64,000 nucleotides of DNA from the NCBI GenBank assembly GCA_002506755.1, contig DAYD01000018.1, positions 47,849 to 111,848 of the forward strand, in the 5' to 3' direction. The notes under the pieces were generated by a model. The model did no database searches, was not told the origin of the DNA, and saw only the letters and a program-made list of their open reading frames with translations. Source of the DNA: Euryarchaeota archaeon UBA462. Its GTDB lineage: Archaea > Thermoplasmatota > Poseidoniia > Poseidoniales > Thalassarchaeaceae. This document shows, one piece after another, positions 8,906-15,993 of this stretch; positions within the stretch are counted from its first letter, which is position 1, and every line of letters starts with the position of its first letter. A program made the translations under genes and the position numbers.

Positions 8906-10651
8906 TCAGTGGTTTATCCCAGTCCAAGTGTCAAGAGAAGAGGCGAATCTGTCCCAGCCTTCCTTGAAATATATGTCCAGTAAGTCGAACACGTCATCGT
9001 AGTGAGTTAGGTCCCTGTCTACCATCTTCTGGATCGCGTCGGTCCTCCTCTGGAGCTCGTCATAGATGTCCCTCTTACTTCGGAAACCCATTCTGGGGGC
9101 GATCTTGTTCTCCAGCATGTCGGACTGGAACATCCCTCTGAAGTAGACCTCGTCGGCTACTGGGTCCCACTCGAACATATTCCTAGTCAGAATGCCATCC
9201 GCGGTCTTGTCGAAGCCAATTACCTCGCTGACGCCTGTGATTCTCCTTGCAATTCCTCCTCCAGGGGCCTCGACGACCTCTTGGAAAATTGCGAAGTTCA
9301 GGTTATCGAAGAACCGTGCTGGCACGTTGATCGGATCTCCTGTGAACCTCTGAATCAGCTTCACTATGTTTGATGCGTGGAATGTTCCGACGACAGGGTG
9401 TCCAGTTTGCATGGCTTGGAACGCGATAGCCCCCTCCACCCCTCTGATCTCGCCGATAATGATGTACCTAGGCCTAGACCTCAACGCGGCCTTCAAAAGA
9501 TCGAACATTTCTACTCGAGAGTCCTCATTCTTTGAGTCCCTGGTGATTAGTCTCTGCCAAATTGTGTGAGCGACCTTCACTTCAGGGGTGTCCTCAGCGG
9601 TGTAAATCTTGACGTTGTGGTCAATGAATGGTAGAACTGCGTTTAGGGTTGTTGTCTTTCCAGATGCTGTTTCTCCCGATACCAGCATAGACATTCCACT
9701 CTCCAAACCGAGCCATATGTATGCGGCCATCTGCGACGAGAGAGTCTTCCATTTAATCAGCTGGATAATGGAAATCGTCTCCTCTGCGAACTTCCTAATG
9801 GTGAAAGAAGAGCCTTGAATTGAAACGTCGTCGCTATAGATAATGTTGATTCTAGACCCATCCAGTAGAGCCCCGTCAACGATTGGCTTACTGTCCGAGA
9901 CTGGTCTTCCTATCCTCTCAGACATTGATCGCAGGTACTTAGTAAGGAGTTCCTGATCCCTGAAGGATATATTTGAGGTAAGCATTGGGAATACCTTGTG
10001 ATCCATGTTGATTGCAGATAGTCCTATTGAGTGTATATCCTCGAGCATCTCGTCGGCTAGGAGTGTCTCAAGGGGTCCATTATTGACTAAGTCTCGGACG
10101 ACGACATACTTCAATCGGGCCAACTGCTCTGGTGTGACTTGTATTCTTGCTTCCCCTAGCCCGATGAGCTCTCTTGCTTGGTCGACAACTGGGTTAGAGA
10201 ACAATGAAGACGAAGTCGTCGTCATCTCATCCATCATCTCATGGATCATCGCGATGAATTCATTGTCATCTTCGAACCTCTCCTTCTGGGGTGCATCTCT
10301 CAGAAGCCTCTCTACGATTTGGTCTCTTATTACCTCCTCTTCCGATGTAATGGTCGGTTCTAAGCCGAACCAGAAGGTGTTGCCAGCTCCTTCCGCTCCT
10401 TCGGGAGGGGCATACACGTGTGCGAAACAAGGGGGTTTTGTGGCGTAGATTAGGTTTCTTGGGCTCACGCTTTTTGCATCTCTGTCGAGTGGCCCGTAGT
10501 ATATCGGCCTCGAGCCGTGCTTTGCCTCAAACTCCTCAACCCATGTTCTGATGTGCGGGTATTCGGCCATAAGGCCCCCAAGGTCACCAGGCTGGATGTT
10601 AAACTCCGGCTCTTTTGGGCCTTCTTCCCCCGTCTCCTGTTCCGTAACCAT
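8906..10651 (-). CDS. arlI: Archaellum motor ATPase ArlI (FlaI)
   Basis: ArlI is the hexameric secretion ATPase that powers both assembly and rotation of the archaellum. The 581-residue sequence has a Walker A motif GETASGKTT at about 326-334, the Walker B-like segment RPRYIIIGEIRG at about 393-404, and the histidine-box region GTFHAS at about 423. The N-terminal 100 residues are acidic and variable, as in the family. It starts with ATG at 10651 and follows arlH by 9 bases, in the usual H-I-J order. Confidence 0.97.
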   Translation of the reverse strand: MVTEQETGEEGPKEPEFNIQPGDLGGLMAEYPHIRTWVEEFEAKHGSRPIYYGPLDRDAKSVSPRNLIYATKPPCFAHVYAPPEGAEGAGNTFWFGLEPTITSEEEVIRDQIVERLLRDAPQKERFEDDNEFIAMIHEMMDEMTTTSSSLFSNPVVDQARELIGLGEARIQVTPEQLARLKYVVVRDLVNNGPLETLLADEMLEDIHSIGLSAINMDHKVFPMLTSNISFRDQELLTKYLRSMSERIGRPVSDSKPIVDGALLDGSRINIIYSDDVSIQGSSFTIRKFAEETISIIQLIKWKTLSSQMAAYIWLGLESGMSMLVSGETASGKTTTLNAVLPFIDHNVKIYTAEDTPEVKVAHTIWQRLITRDSKNEDSRVEMFDLLKAALRSRPRYIIIGEIRGVEGAIAFQAMQTGHPVVGTFHASNIVKLIQRFTGDPINVPARFFDNLNFAIFQEVVEAPGGGIARRITGVSEVIGFDKTADGILTRNMFEWDPVADEVYFRGMFQSDMLENKIAPRMGFRSKRDIYDELQRRTDAIQKMVDRDLTHYDDVFDLLDIYFKEGWDRFASSLDTWTGINH

Positions 10652-10660
10652 TCATCCACC

Positions 10661-11362
10661 TCATGCCACCGCAGTGATGTCCACAATGAATCCCATCTCG
10701 GGCATCACCTTCCAACCTATCCTTTCCGTGACTGGACCTGCAGCTCTGAGAAACCTAGTCACTCCAACGGTCCTTACAAGCTGTCCGCCGACCACTGCTG
10801 TCATTAGATCAAGAAGAACTTCTGCCGAGTTCTTCATGTCCCTCAGGGTGTCGTGGTCCATCTCATCTGGGTCAATTGTTAGAATCAAGGTTCGGCCCTC
10901 AGAAGTGAACTTGCGGAGTCTTGAAAGAAGCTCCTTGCCCCCCATTTCAGGAGGCATTAATTCGGATGCTCTGTCGATGATCACTACCTCGGCCTCCTTG
11001 GAGGGAGCTGTCTCTAGAAGGTCTAGTAAGGTCACTTGGTCTTCAGACTGGTCTGCAAGCACACCAAAGCTAGATATCAGATGGAATGTGCCTTCGTCAA
11101 TTCTCTTGTCCATGTAGTATCCGATGCTTGAAACTTGCTCTAGCCACCCTCTAGTTGTTAGCTCGGTGGTGTACATGGCGACCTTGACATCGTTTGCGGT
11201 CATTCCAAATGACATTCTCTGTCCAATGATGCTCTTGCCAGATCCTATCCCTCCACAGACTAGCATAAGGGCGCGATTGGGTATGGCTGTCCCCATGCTC
11301 TGCCCGAGGCTGTCCTGAATAACTCCGAAGTCGAAGTTGTCAACGTTACTAGGGGACGACAA
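10661..11362 (-). CDS. arlH: Archaellum RecA-fold protein ArlH (FlaH)
   Basis: ArlH is a RecA/KaiC-like nucleotide-binding protein that forms a ring in the archaellum motor with ArlI. Walker A GGIGSGKS is at residues 37-44 and the Walker B segment EVVIID ends at D130. The length of 233 residues is typical. The start is TTG at 11362, supported by a GGAGG ribosome-binding site 9-10 bases upstream; it overlaps the end of arlG by 14 bases, pointing to translational coupling. Confidence 0.95.
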   Translation of the reverse strand: MSSPSNVDNFDFGVIQDSLGQSMGTAIPNRALMLVCGGIGSGKSIIGQRMSFGMTANDVKVAMYTTELTTRGWLEQVSSIGYYMDKRIDEGTFHLISSFGVLADQSEDQVTLLDLLETAPSKEAEVVIIDRASELMPPEMGGKELLSRLRKFTSEGRTLILTIDPDEMDHDTLRDMKNSAEVLLDLMTAVVGGQLVRTVGVTRFLRAAGPVTERIGWKVMPEMGFIVDITAVA

Positions 11363-11834
11363 TTCTTACTTCCTCCGTGACTGTGTATGACCCGGTGTAG
11401 CCGGATGCGGTGGATGAGACTGAAAAGGTCAGTAGAACGTCATGAGTTCCCGACGCATAGCTAAGCCCGCTTGCTGTGCCATCAATATTCAAGTTCAGGT
11501 TTTGTCCAGGGAGCCACTGAGTCTCGCTATTTGGAAGCGTTACTGCCATATTGCTACCCTCCAGCAATACTCCTATGGCGTTCACGTCCAAGAAGGTCTC
11601 GCCTGAGTTCTGGAGGTATATGTTGGCGCTATCGGTTGCAGTGTCCCACTGTATGTATCTGGGATCACTCACCAAGGAAGCTCTGGTCCTGACGTCCTCA
11701 GCTCCCTGTTTGCCTCTTTCATCAAGTATATCGTCCATGTCATTCCATGTCTGAAGTAGGACTCCGGAGACTATTGCTGCTACAATAAGTCCAGCGCTCA
11801 AAAGTATTAGTTCCGACGGTCCGCTTCCAGCCAA
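11349..11834 (-). CDS. arlG: Archaellum stator-type protein ArlG (FlaG)
   Basis: The 161-residue product has one N-terminal membrane helix (ELILLSAGLIVAAIVSGVL) followed by a predicted extracytoplasmic beta domain. This is the architecture of ArlG, which with ArlF bridges the motor to the S-layer. The helix resembles an archaellin class III segment. The TTG start at 11834 has a GAGGTG ribosome-binding site 5 bases ahead. It sits between arlF and arlH, the standard order. ArlF and ArlG are similar in build, so the assignment between them rests partly on order. Confidence 0.82.
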   Translation of the reverse strand: MAGSGPSELILLSAGLIVAAIVSGVLLQTWNDMDDILDERGKQGAEDVRTRASLVSDPRYIQWDTATDSANIYLQNSGETFLDVNAIGVLLEGSNMAVTLPNSETQWLPGQNLNLNIDGTASGLSYASGTHDVLLTFSVSSTASGYTGSYTVTEEVRIVVP

Positions 11835-11843
11835 CTTTTCACC

Positions 11844-12542
11844 TCATGATACAGTTATTGTCTCCGCGTCATTGTAGTCGTATATAGCAAGGAAGGCTCG
11901 ATCGGGGTCGGCCCCAATCGGGAAGCCGTGGACACTGAGGTCAAGAGGGAAATCGTCCGTCGTTAGCGATTCTCCAGGGAATAGGTACAGGTTAGGTCCA
12001 TTGTAATGGTTCACAAATGGTGCGAATGGAAGACCGGTCGAGTCCTCCTCTGTGTTCGAAAATGTCACGTAGATGTGCGATAGGTCGATTGTCTCTGAAC
12101 CGGAGTTGATAATCGAAATGTTGTTTTGGTCGTGTATGTCATTAATATTGACTTGAGCTGAAGAGCCCCCAGATGGGCAATCTACGTCTCTGGTCGCTAA
12201 CTCCGTATAGCCACTTCCGGCTGAGGTTATCGTGACGCTGGTGATTTCCCCAGAGCCGCCAACTGCAGTTGTGAATGTTAAGCCAGTTCCTGTAGCTCCG
12301 GAAATGGTGCAGATTTCAGCCACGTAGCCGCTACCAGGGGTGGATACTGACAGGGATTCGACAGGGCCTGTAGACATCTCCTGATCGAAAACAGAGACTA
12401 TTTCCACCTTCGGATCTGGGAGATCGTAGTCCGCATTCCTTACAGATTCGTCTACGCTTTCCACCATAGTCACAGTTGCCATCCCGAACACCATGATGAA
12501 CACGGTGCCGACTACCATCGCGCCTACGCTAGACCCGGACAT
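11844..12542 (-). CDS. arlF: Archaellum stator-type protein ArlF (FlaF) with a glycine-rich beta insertion
   Basis: A membrane helix near residues 5-27 is followed by an extracytoplasmic domain, as in ArlF, which contacts the S-layer. The product, 232 residues, is longer than ordinary ArlF proteins. The extra length is a segment around residues 60-135 made of two similar beta units, each ending in GSGY (TPGSGYVAEICTIS and SAGSGYTELATRDVDC) and each bearing one cysteine. Such GSGY units occur in surface and viral fibre proteins. The downstream part, from HDQNNISIINSG on, resembles the expected beta sandwich. It starts with ATG at 12542 after a G-rich ribosome-binding region and is 12 bases after the ArlCDE-like gene. 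Confidence 0.78.
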   Translation of the reverse strand: MSGSSVGAMVVGTVFIMVFGMATVTMVESVDESVRNADYDLPDPKVEIVSVFDQEMSTGPVESLSVSTPGSGYVAEICTISGATGTGLTFTTAVGGSGEITSVTITSAGSGYTELATRDVDCPSGGSSAQVNINDIHDQNNISIINSGSETIDLSHIYVTFSNTEEDSTGLPFAPFVNHYNGPNLYLFPGESLTTDDFPLDLSVHGFPIGADPDRAFLAIYDYNDAETITVS

Positions 12543-12554
12543 CCAATCCCCCCC

Positions 12555-13373
12555 CTAGGGAGTCCCCTGGGCCCTCCAAGCCTCGATCATGGCTGCGAAC
12601 GTCAGGAGCGTCCTGTTGTTTACGGCGGGAGTCCCCTCTGAGGCTTCGCCGGGCTCTGCCAAGGTGGCAATCGAGATTAGCGCCTTCTCCTCTGCCGCGG
12701 TAATGACTCCGGACTTTGATGCGGCCTTCAAGAAGTTCAAAGCATCCGCGCCATTCATGTGATCTAGCAGAAGAGCCACGATTTTGGTTGGATCGACGTT
12801 TGGGCCATGCATAAGTGCCTCTTCCTCCGAAGTCTTGAGGAAGGGGTTGACGGCTAGGGATTGTGCCTCATAGAGGTCCAGAAGACTGGGTCCACCGGGT
12901 TTCCCAGTACCTGACATGGCATCGCTCGAAGGTGGTGCGCCGTCTACAGGTCTGCTTGTGACCTGTCCATCGTCTCCTACAGTATGGATGACATCCTGAG
13001 AACCTCCCCCTCCGTCTCCTACGGATGCGGTGCTGGCGGCGGACTCTGCCGCGATCTTTGCGGTCTGCTGAGCAGTCATCTTGATGTTCGCCTCCATCAT
13101 GTCCATAGCCGTCTCCAGCCTTTCGAACCTGTCCTTTACCATTTCCACGAGCTCTGGTATCTTGTCCTGGTTCTGATTTCCCTGAGGGTCACCGAGGACT
13201 CCTACCCTAGTCCCAGAGGGGGCGAAAAGCCATGCCTCGAGATCTGTAGGCCTGAACTCTGTTGGTATGTCGACGTGCTCTACTGACAACCTTGCGACCT
13301 TATCCAGTCGTGATGCCATGCCAGAATCGGCGTTGGTGTCACTAGAGGGCTTGAATTTGTCCAATAGACCCAT
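12555..13373 (-). CDS. ArlC/D/E-like archaellum accessory protein
   Basis: The product has 272 residues and no membrane helix. A central helical stretch (VEMVKDRFERLETAMDMMEANIK, here shown only by its ends VEMVKDRF and MMEANIK) looks like the coiled coil of ArlC/D/E proteins, and the C-terminal part (DPTKIVALLLDHMNGADAL) looks like the ArlD/E domain, with a low-complexity Ser/Gly/Asp linker between. In euryarchaea ArlCDE links the motor to the chemotaxis adaptor CheF. Position between archaellins and arlF is the normal one. The ATG at 13373 has GAGGTG 6 bases upstream. No che genes are seen here. The exact subfamily, or fusion of C with D/E, cannot be settled by eye. Confidence 0.65.
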   Translation of the reverse strand: MGLLDKFKPSSDTNADSGMASRLDKVARLSVEHVDIPTEFRPTDLEAWLFAPSGTRVGVLGDPQGNQNQDKIPELVEMVKDRFERLETAMDMMEANIKMTAQQTAKIAAESAASTASVGDGGGGSQDVIHTVGDDGQVTSRPVDGAPPSSDAMSGTGKPGGPSLLDLYEAQSLAVNPFLKTSEEEALMHGPNVDPTKIVALLLDHMNGADALNFLKAASKSGVITAAEEKALISIATLAEPGEASEGTPAVNNRTLLTFAAMIEAWRAQGTP

Positions 13374-13424
13374 TCTTGCACCTCATGCAACCATCTCCGC
13401 GCTATATTCTAGCTCTAGCGAGCC

Positions 13425-14150
13425 TCACATTATCGAGGTTCCCAGCTTCACCGAGTCTATCGAGAGCTCGGTCAGGGTCTCGCCGCCGCCATCGACCACG
13501 AGCCTCATGTTTAGGGTCGTTCCAGGGACCGCCATTACGTCGCACCCTGCTGGGTTAGCAGCGTCTGCGATGTCAGCAGAGTCGATCTCGTCTTCTGAGT
13601 CGCCTGTATTGTCGAAGTCGGCGAGGGCTAGTGTGATTTGCCCCTTGTAGGAGGTTCCTGCTGTGAGTTCCGTTCCAGCAGGGATTGCGGTTCCATCCAA
13701 GTCAGTCACGGTAAGTGTGTCCGATTCGACGACTACTTGGTCAATAGCTGACTCTGCACCGGAATTCTCCGTAGCGGAGATGGTGCCATCTCCGTTGATG
13801 TCAGTTTTGAGCCTGCACGAGATATAGTACTGGATGTCGCCCTGCTGGACTCCTATCGAACCAGATGCAATTCTTACGAATATGTCCATCGATTTGAGGT
13901 GGGTGTCACCGTTTGCTCCCAGGTTGTCCTCTGATGCTGATACGAACACATCCATTATCGAGACCTTACCAGAGATCTGCTCTCTGGTGTCTGAGCTGGT
14001 GTTTTCGGCGTTCTGTTGTAGCTCCTCTGCGGTCTTGATGATGATCGTCGATGCCACTGCGGCTACTAGGATCAGGGCAATGAAAACAATCATCGCACCG
14101 ATACCGATTGACCCCTCGTCACGTCTGTGGATGTTCATTTCAGACTCCAT
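13425..14150 (-). CDS. arlB: Archaellin (flagellin), second copy
   Basis: The N-terminus reads MESEMNIHRRDEG, then the hydrophobic class III segment SIGIGAMIVFIALILVA and the polar continuation KTAEELQQNAE, the conserved archaellin assembly helix. Cleavage is expected after the glycine of RDEG. The rest, to 241 residues, is a predicted beta-rich outer domain that differs from the first archaellin. The start codon overlaps the stop of the preceding archaellin as TGATG and is served by an almost perfect Shine-Dalgarno sequence. The residues just before the cleavage site are D and E, whereas many archaellins have K or R there. The symbol indicates gene order only. Confidence 0.92.
   Translation of the reverse strand: MESEMNIHRRDEGSIGIGAMIVFIALILVAAVASTIIIKTAEELQQNAENTSSDTREQISGKVSIMDVFVSASEDNLGANGDTHLKSMDIFVRIASGSIGVQQGDIQYYISCRLKTDINGDGTISATENSGAESAIDQVVVESDTLTVTDLDGTAIPAGTELTAGTSYKGQITLALADFDNTGDSEDEIDSADIADAANPAGCDVMAVPGTTLNMRLVVDGGGETLTELSIDSVKLGTSIM
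14008..14123 (-). repeat. Near-identical archaellin segment, copy 1 (partner at 14712-14827)
   Basis: This 116-base stretch codes for the end of the leader, the hydrophobic helix and the start of the polar helix of the second archaellin. It aligns without gaps to 14712-14827, offset 704, with about 5 mismatches that I can count. The flanking coding sequence has diverged, so identity is confined to the structural helix. Confidence 0.9.
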
Positions 14151-14860
14151 CAGATCACCTCCTTACCGGGTACGATCGACTCGATCTTCATCTCTGTGAT
14201 CGTGGTTCCGCCCTCTTGTACGATCATCTTCAGGTTCAAGGTTTCGCCGACCCCTGCGAGGGTATTGCACTGTCCACCCTCATCCAATTCGAGGGCGCCA
14301 CCTCCATCGTCATCCCAGACCTCGTCGTCGTTGCTAGCCGTACCGTCTGTGCTCTTGTCGAGATCTATCTCAAACATGAATGACGTTCCCGCCGTCAGTT
14401 CGTCATTAGCGGCGAACCTTGTGCCATCCAATTGCATAGCGTTTGGATCGGAGTATCCCGAGCCGCCATCTTGGGCTTCTCCCCAGGCGCCGTCGGTACC
14501 GAGGTTTCCGGTGACCACACCGTAGTTGGTATCGTCACCGCATGTTATCAGCCATTCGATGTTGTTCACCAATACGTCAGTGGAACCCGATGCGACCTTT
14601 GCTGTGACAAGTAGGGAGTTTATGTCAGTAGTTCCTGTGGTGTTAACCAGTATCTGAATTATGCTGATTTTACCCGAGATTTCCTTCCTTGTGTCGTCGC
14701 TGGTTGCCTCTGCGTTCTGTTGTAGTTCTTCGGCGGTCTTGATAATGATCGTCGAGGCCACTGCGGCTACTAGGATCAGGGCAATGAAAACAATCATCGC
14801 ACCGATACCGATTGACCCCTCGTCACGGTTTATGTCTACTCTTTGGTATTCTTCGCTCAT
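14150..14860 (-). CDS. arlA: Archaellin (flagellin), first copy
   Basis: From the chosen ATG at 14860 the protein is 236 residues: leader MSEEYQRVDINRDEG, class III helix SIGIGAMIVFIALILVA, polar helix and a beta-rich outer domain rich in D, G and T. An AGGTGA ribosome-binding site lies 7 bases before this ATG. The frame also contains ATGs at 14905 and 14941; the 14905 one would suit a leaderless transcript from the TATA-like element at 14921-14933 but would give an unusually long leader. The gap of about 90 bases from the upstream gene is the largest inside the archaellum block, consistent with an extra promoter for abundant archaellin. Confidence 0.92.
   Translation of the reverse strand: MSEEYQRVDINRDEGSIGIGAMIVFIALILVAAVASTIIIKTAEELQQNAEATSDDTRKEISGKISIIQILVNTTGTTDINSLLVTAKVASGSTDVLVNNIEWLITCGDDTNYGVVTGNLGTDGAWGEAQDGGSGYSDPNAMQLDGTRFAANDELTAGTSFMFEIDLDKSTDGTASNDDEVWDDDGGGALELDEGGQCNTLAGVGETLNLKMIVQEGGTTITEMKIESIVPGKEVI
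14152..14164 (-). promoter_or_regulatory. Strong Shine-Dalgarno sequence between the two archaellin genes
   Basis: On the minus strand AAGGAGGTGATCT stands directly before GATG of the second archaellin, giving near-complete complementarity to the 16S rRNA 3' end (anti-SD AUCACCUCC). The GGAGG core is 7 bases from the ATG. It lies inside the last codons of the first archaellin, whose TGA overlaps the start, so coupled high-level translation is likely. Confidence 0.85.
14712..14827 (-). repeat. Near-identical archaellin segment, copy 2 (partner at 14008-14123)
   Basis: This stretch in the first archaellin gene matches 14008-14123 over 116 bases with about 5 mismatches, including a run of more than 70 identical bases. 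It encodes the class III helix and its flanks. Confidence 0.9.
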
Positions 14861-14920
14861 ACGCGTGTCACCTGTGCCCCCTTGTGGATGCTTTTCACTT
14901 ATCATGTTAATGGAAAAATC

Positions 14921-14933
14921 GGGTTTATTTAGA
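14921..14933 (-). promoter_or_regulatory. Putative internal TATA element ahead of the archaellins
   Basis: On the minus strand the sequence TCTAAATAAACCC lies within the 90-base gap after the 347-residue gene. Its centre is about 26 bases before position 14901, leaving a leader of roughly 40 bases to the ATG at 14860 or nearly none to an ATG at 14905. The match to an archaeal TATA box is moderate. Confidence 0.35.
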
Positions 14934-14949
14934 TGGCTCAAAACAATAG

Positions 14950-15993
14950 CTAGCTACCTATTCCCACGGCGTCGTTCAGGTTGAGTGTCTCCACAGGGAC
15001 ATGAACAACATCCCCAGGGCCGATATTCTCGATAAGTGGTAGTCTAAGTGTTTCGAAACCCTCGGGCATCCAAGGGTCGAGTAGTATTCCTTTCATCGTA
15101 TTCGGAGTCCTATTCTCTACTCTTGATTGTACCTTTAGTTGGCCATAGTTTGCAAGATAGCCTGTGGTTATGTTCAAGCTTGTTCCTAGGAGTGAGGTCT
15201 GAGGGAATGATCCTGAGGGCCTTATTTCCACACCGATCTCGATAAAGCCCTCTGGGGGTATCTCCGGAATCTCACACATTTTGGGGGTAGCTGACCATCC
15301 GTAAGGTACAGGGGGTGCAAGCCTCATCGTGGAAATATTGTTATCTCCGATGTTTTCTAGCGTTATCACCATCAATCCGTGGTCCCTACCTTCGGGCCAA
15401 GTAGTTCCAACCGACATAAAGAAGCTGTTGACTAGAAAGGGGCTTGCCGCCTCACTGACTGCTACCGGGCCCAGAGCCCTGATCGCGTCTTCAAAGGCCT
15501 TAGCGGCAGCTGCCAAATCACTATCGAGGTTCCTTTTCCCTTGATTAACAAGCGTAAGTGCGATATTCTCTATGTCACTTAGCTCACCCATTTCGTTCAA
15601 GTGTCTTCCCAATGTAGAAAGGGATCTCTCTAATCCATCCTTTCCCATTGAGGCTACTGCACCCTCTACGCAATCTGCGGCTGCCCCCCAATTTCCTTCC
15701 CTTAGGTGCTGAAGCCCCAACATTGTGAGATCCCATGCATTGCGATCTCCCTGGGACAATTCCTCGAGCTCCTCAAGGGACCTCTCAAGAGATGACAGGG
15801 CCCTGTAAAGATCCATGATCTGCCCTTCAGCGTCATCTACCTCTTTCGAGAGGTTCTTTAGCAGCTTTCTAGCGCTAACTGGACGGTTTGACCAGATCGC
15901 AAACTGAATGTTCTGAGCCTCTTCCTCTATGTAGTCGATCTTCTTGAGAGTGGCCTCAGCACCACCGATAGCTGGAGCCTTGTTTCTTGCCAT
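14950..15993 (-). CDS. Uncharacterised archaellum-linked protein: helical N-half, beta C-half
   Basis: I do not recognise a named family. The 347-residue product has no signal peptide or membrane helix. Residues about 10-185 are helical and charged (SARKLLKNLSKEVDDAE, LSSLERSLEELEEL, then a TPR-like stretch HLREGNWGAAADCVEGAV and AAAKAFEDAIRALG). Residues about 190-347 look like one or two Ig-like beta domains of the NEW3/CARDB type (LMVITLENIGDNNISTM, PPEGFIEIGVEIRPSG). It begins with ATG at 15993, immediately after the TGA of the 1731-residue gene, so the pair is almost certainly co-translated. The beta half resembles repeats in its giant neighbour, which suggests an interaction, but export of this protein is not evident. 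Confidence 0.75.
   Translation of the reverse strand: MARNKAPAIGGAEATLKKIDYIEEEAQNIQFAIWSNRPVSARKLLKNLSKEVDDAEGQIMDLYRALSSLERSLEELEELSQGDRNAWDLTMLGLQHLREGNWGAAADCVEGAVASMGKDGLERSLSTLGRHLNEMGELSDIENIALTLVNQGKRNLDSDLAAAAKAFEDAIRALGPVAVSEAASPFLVNSFFMSVGTTWPEGRDHGLMVITLENIGDNNISTMRLAPPVPYGWSATPKMCEIPEIPPEGFIEIGVEIRPSGSFPQTSLLGTSLNITTGYLANYGQLKVQSRVENRTPNTMKGILLDPWMPEGFETLRLPLIENIGPGDVVHVPVETLNLNDAVGIGS

Noticed and set aside
10551..11117. 188-residue plus-strand frame opposite arlH
   Set aside because: It lies fully inside arlH on the other strand, has no recognisable motif and only reflects codon usage of the real gene.
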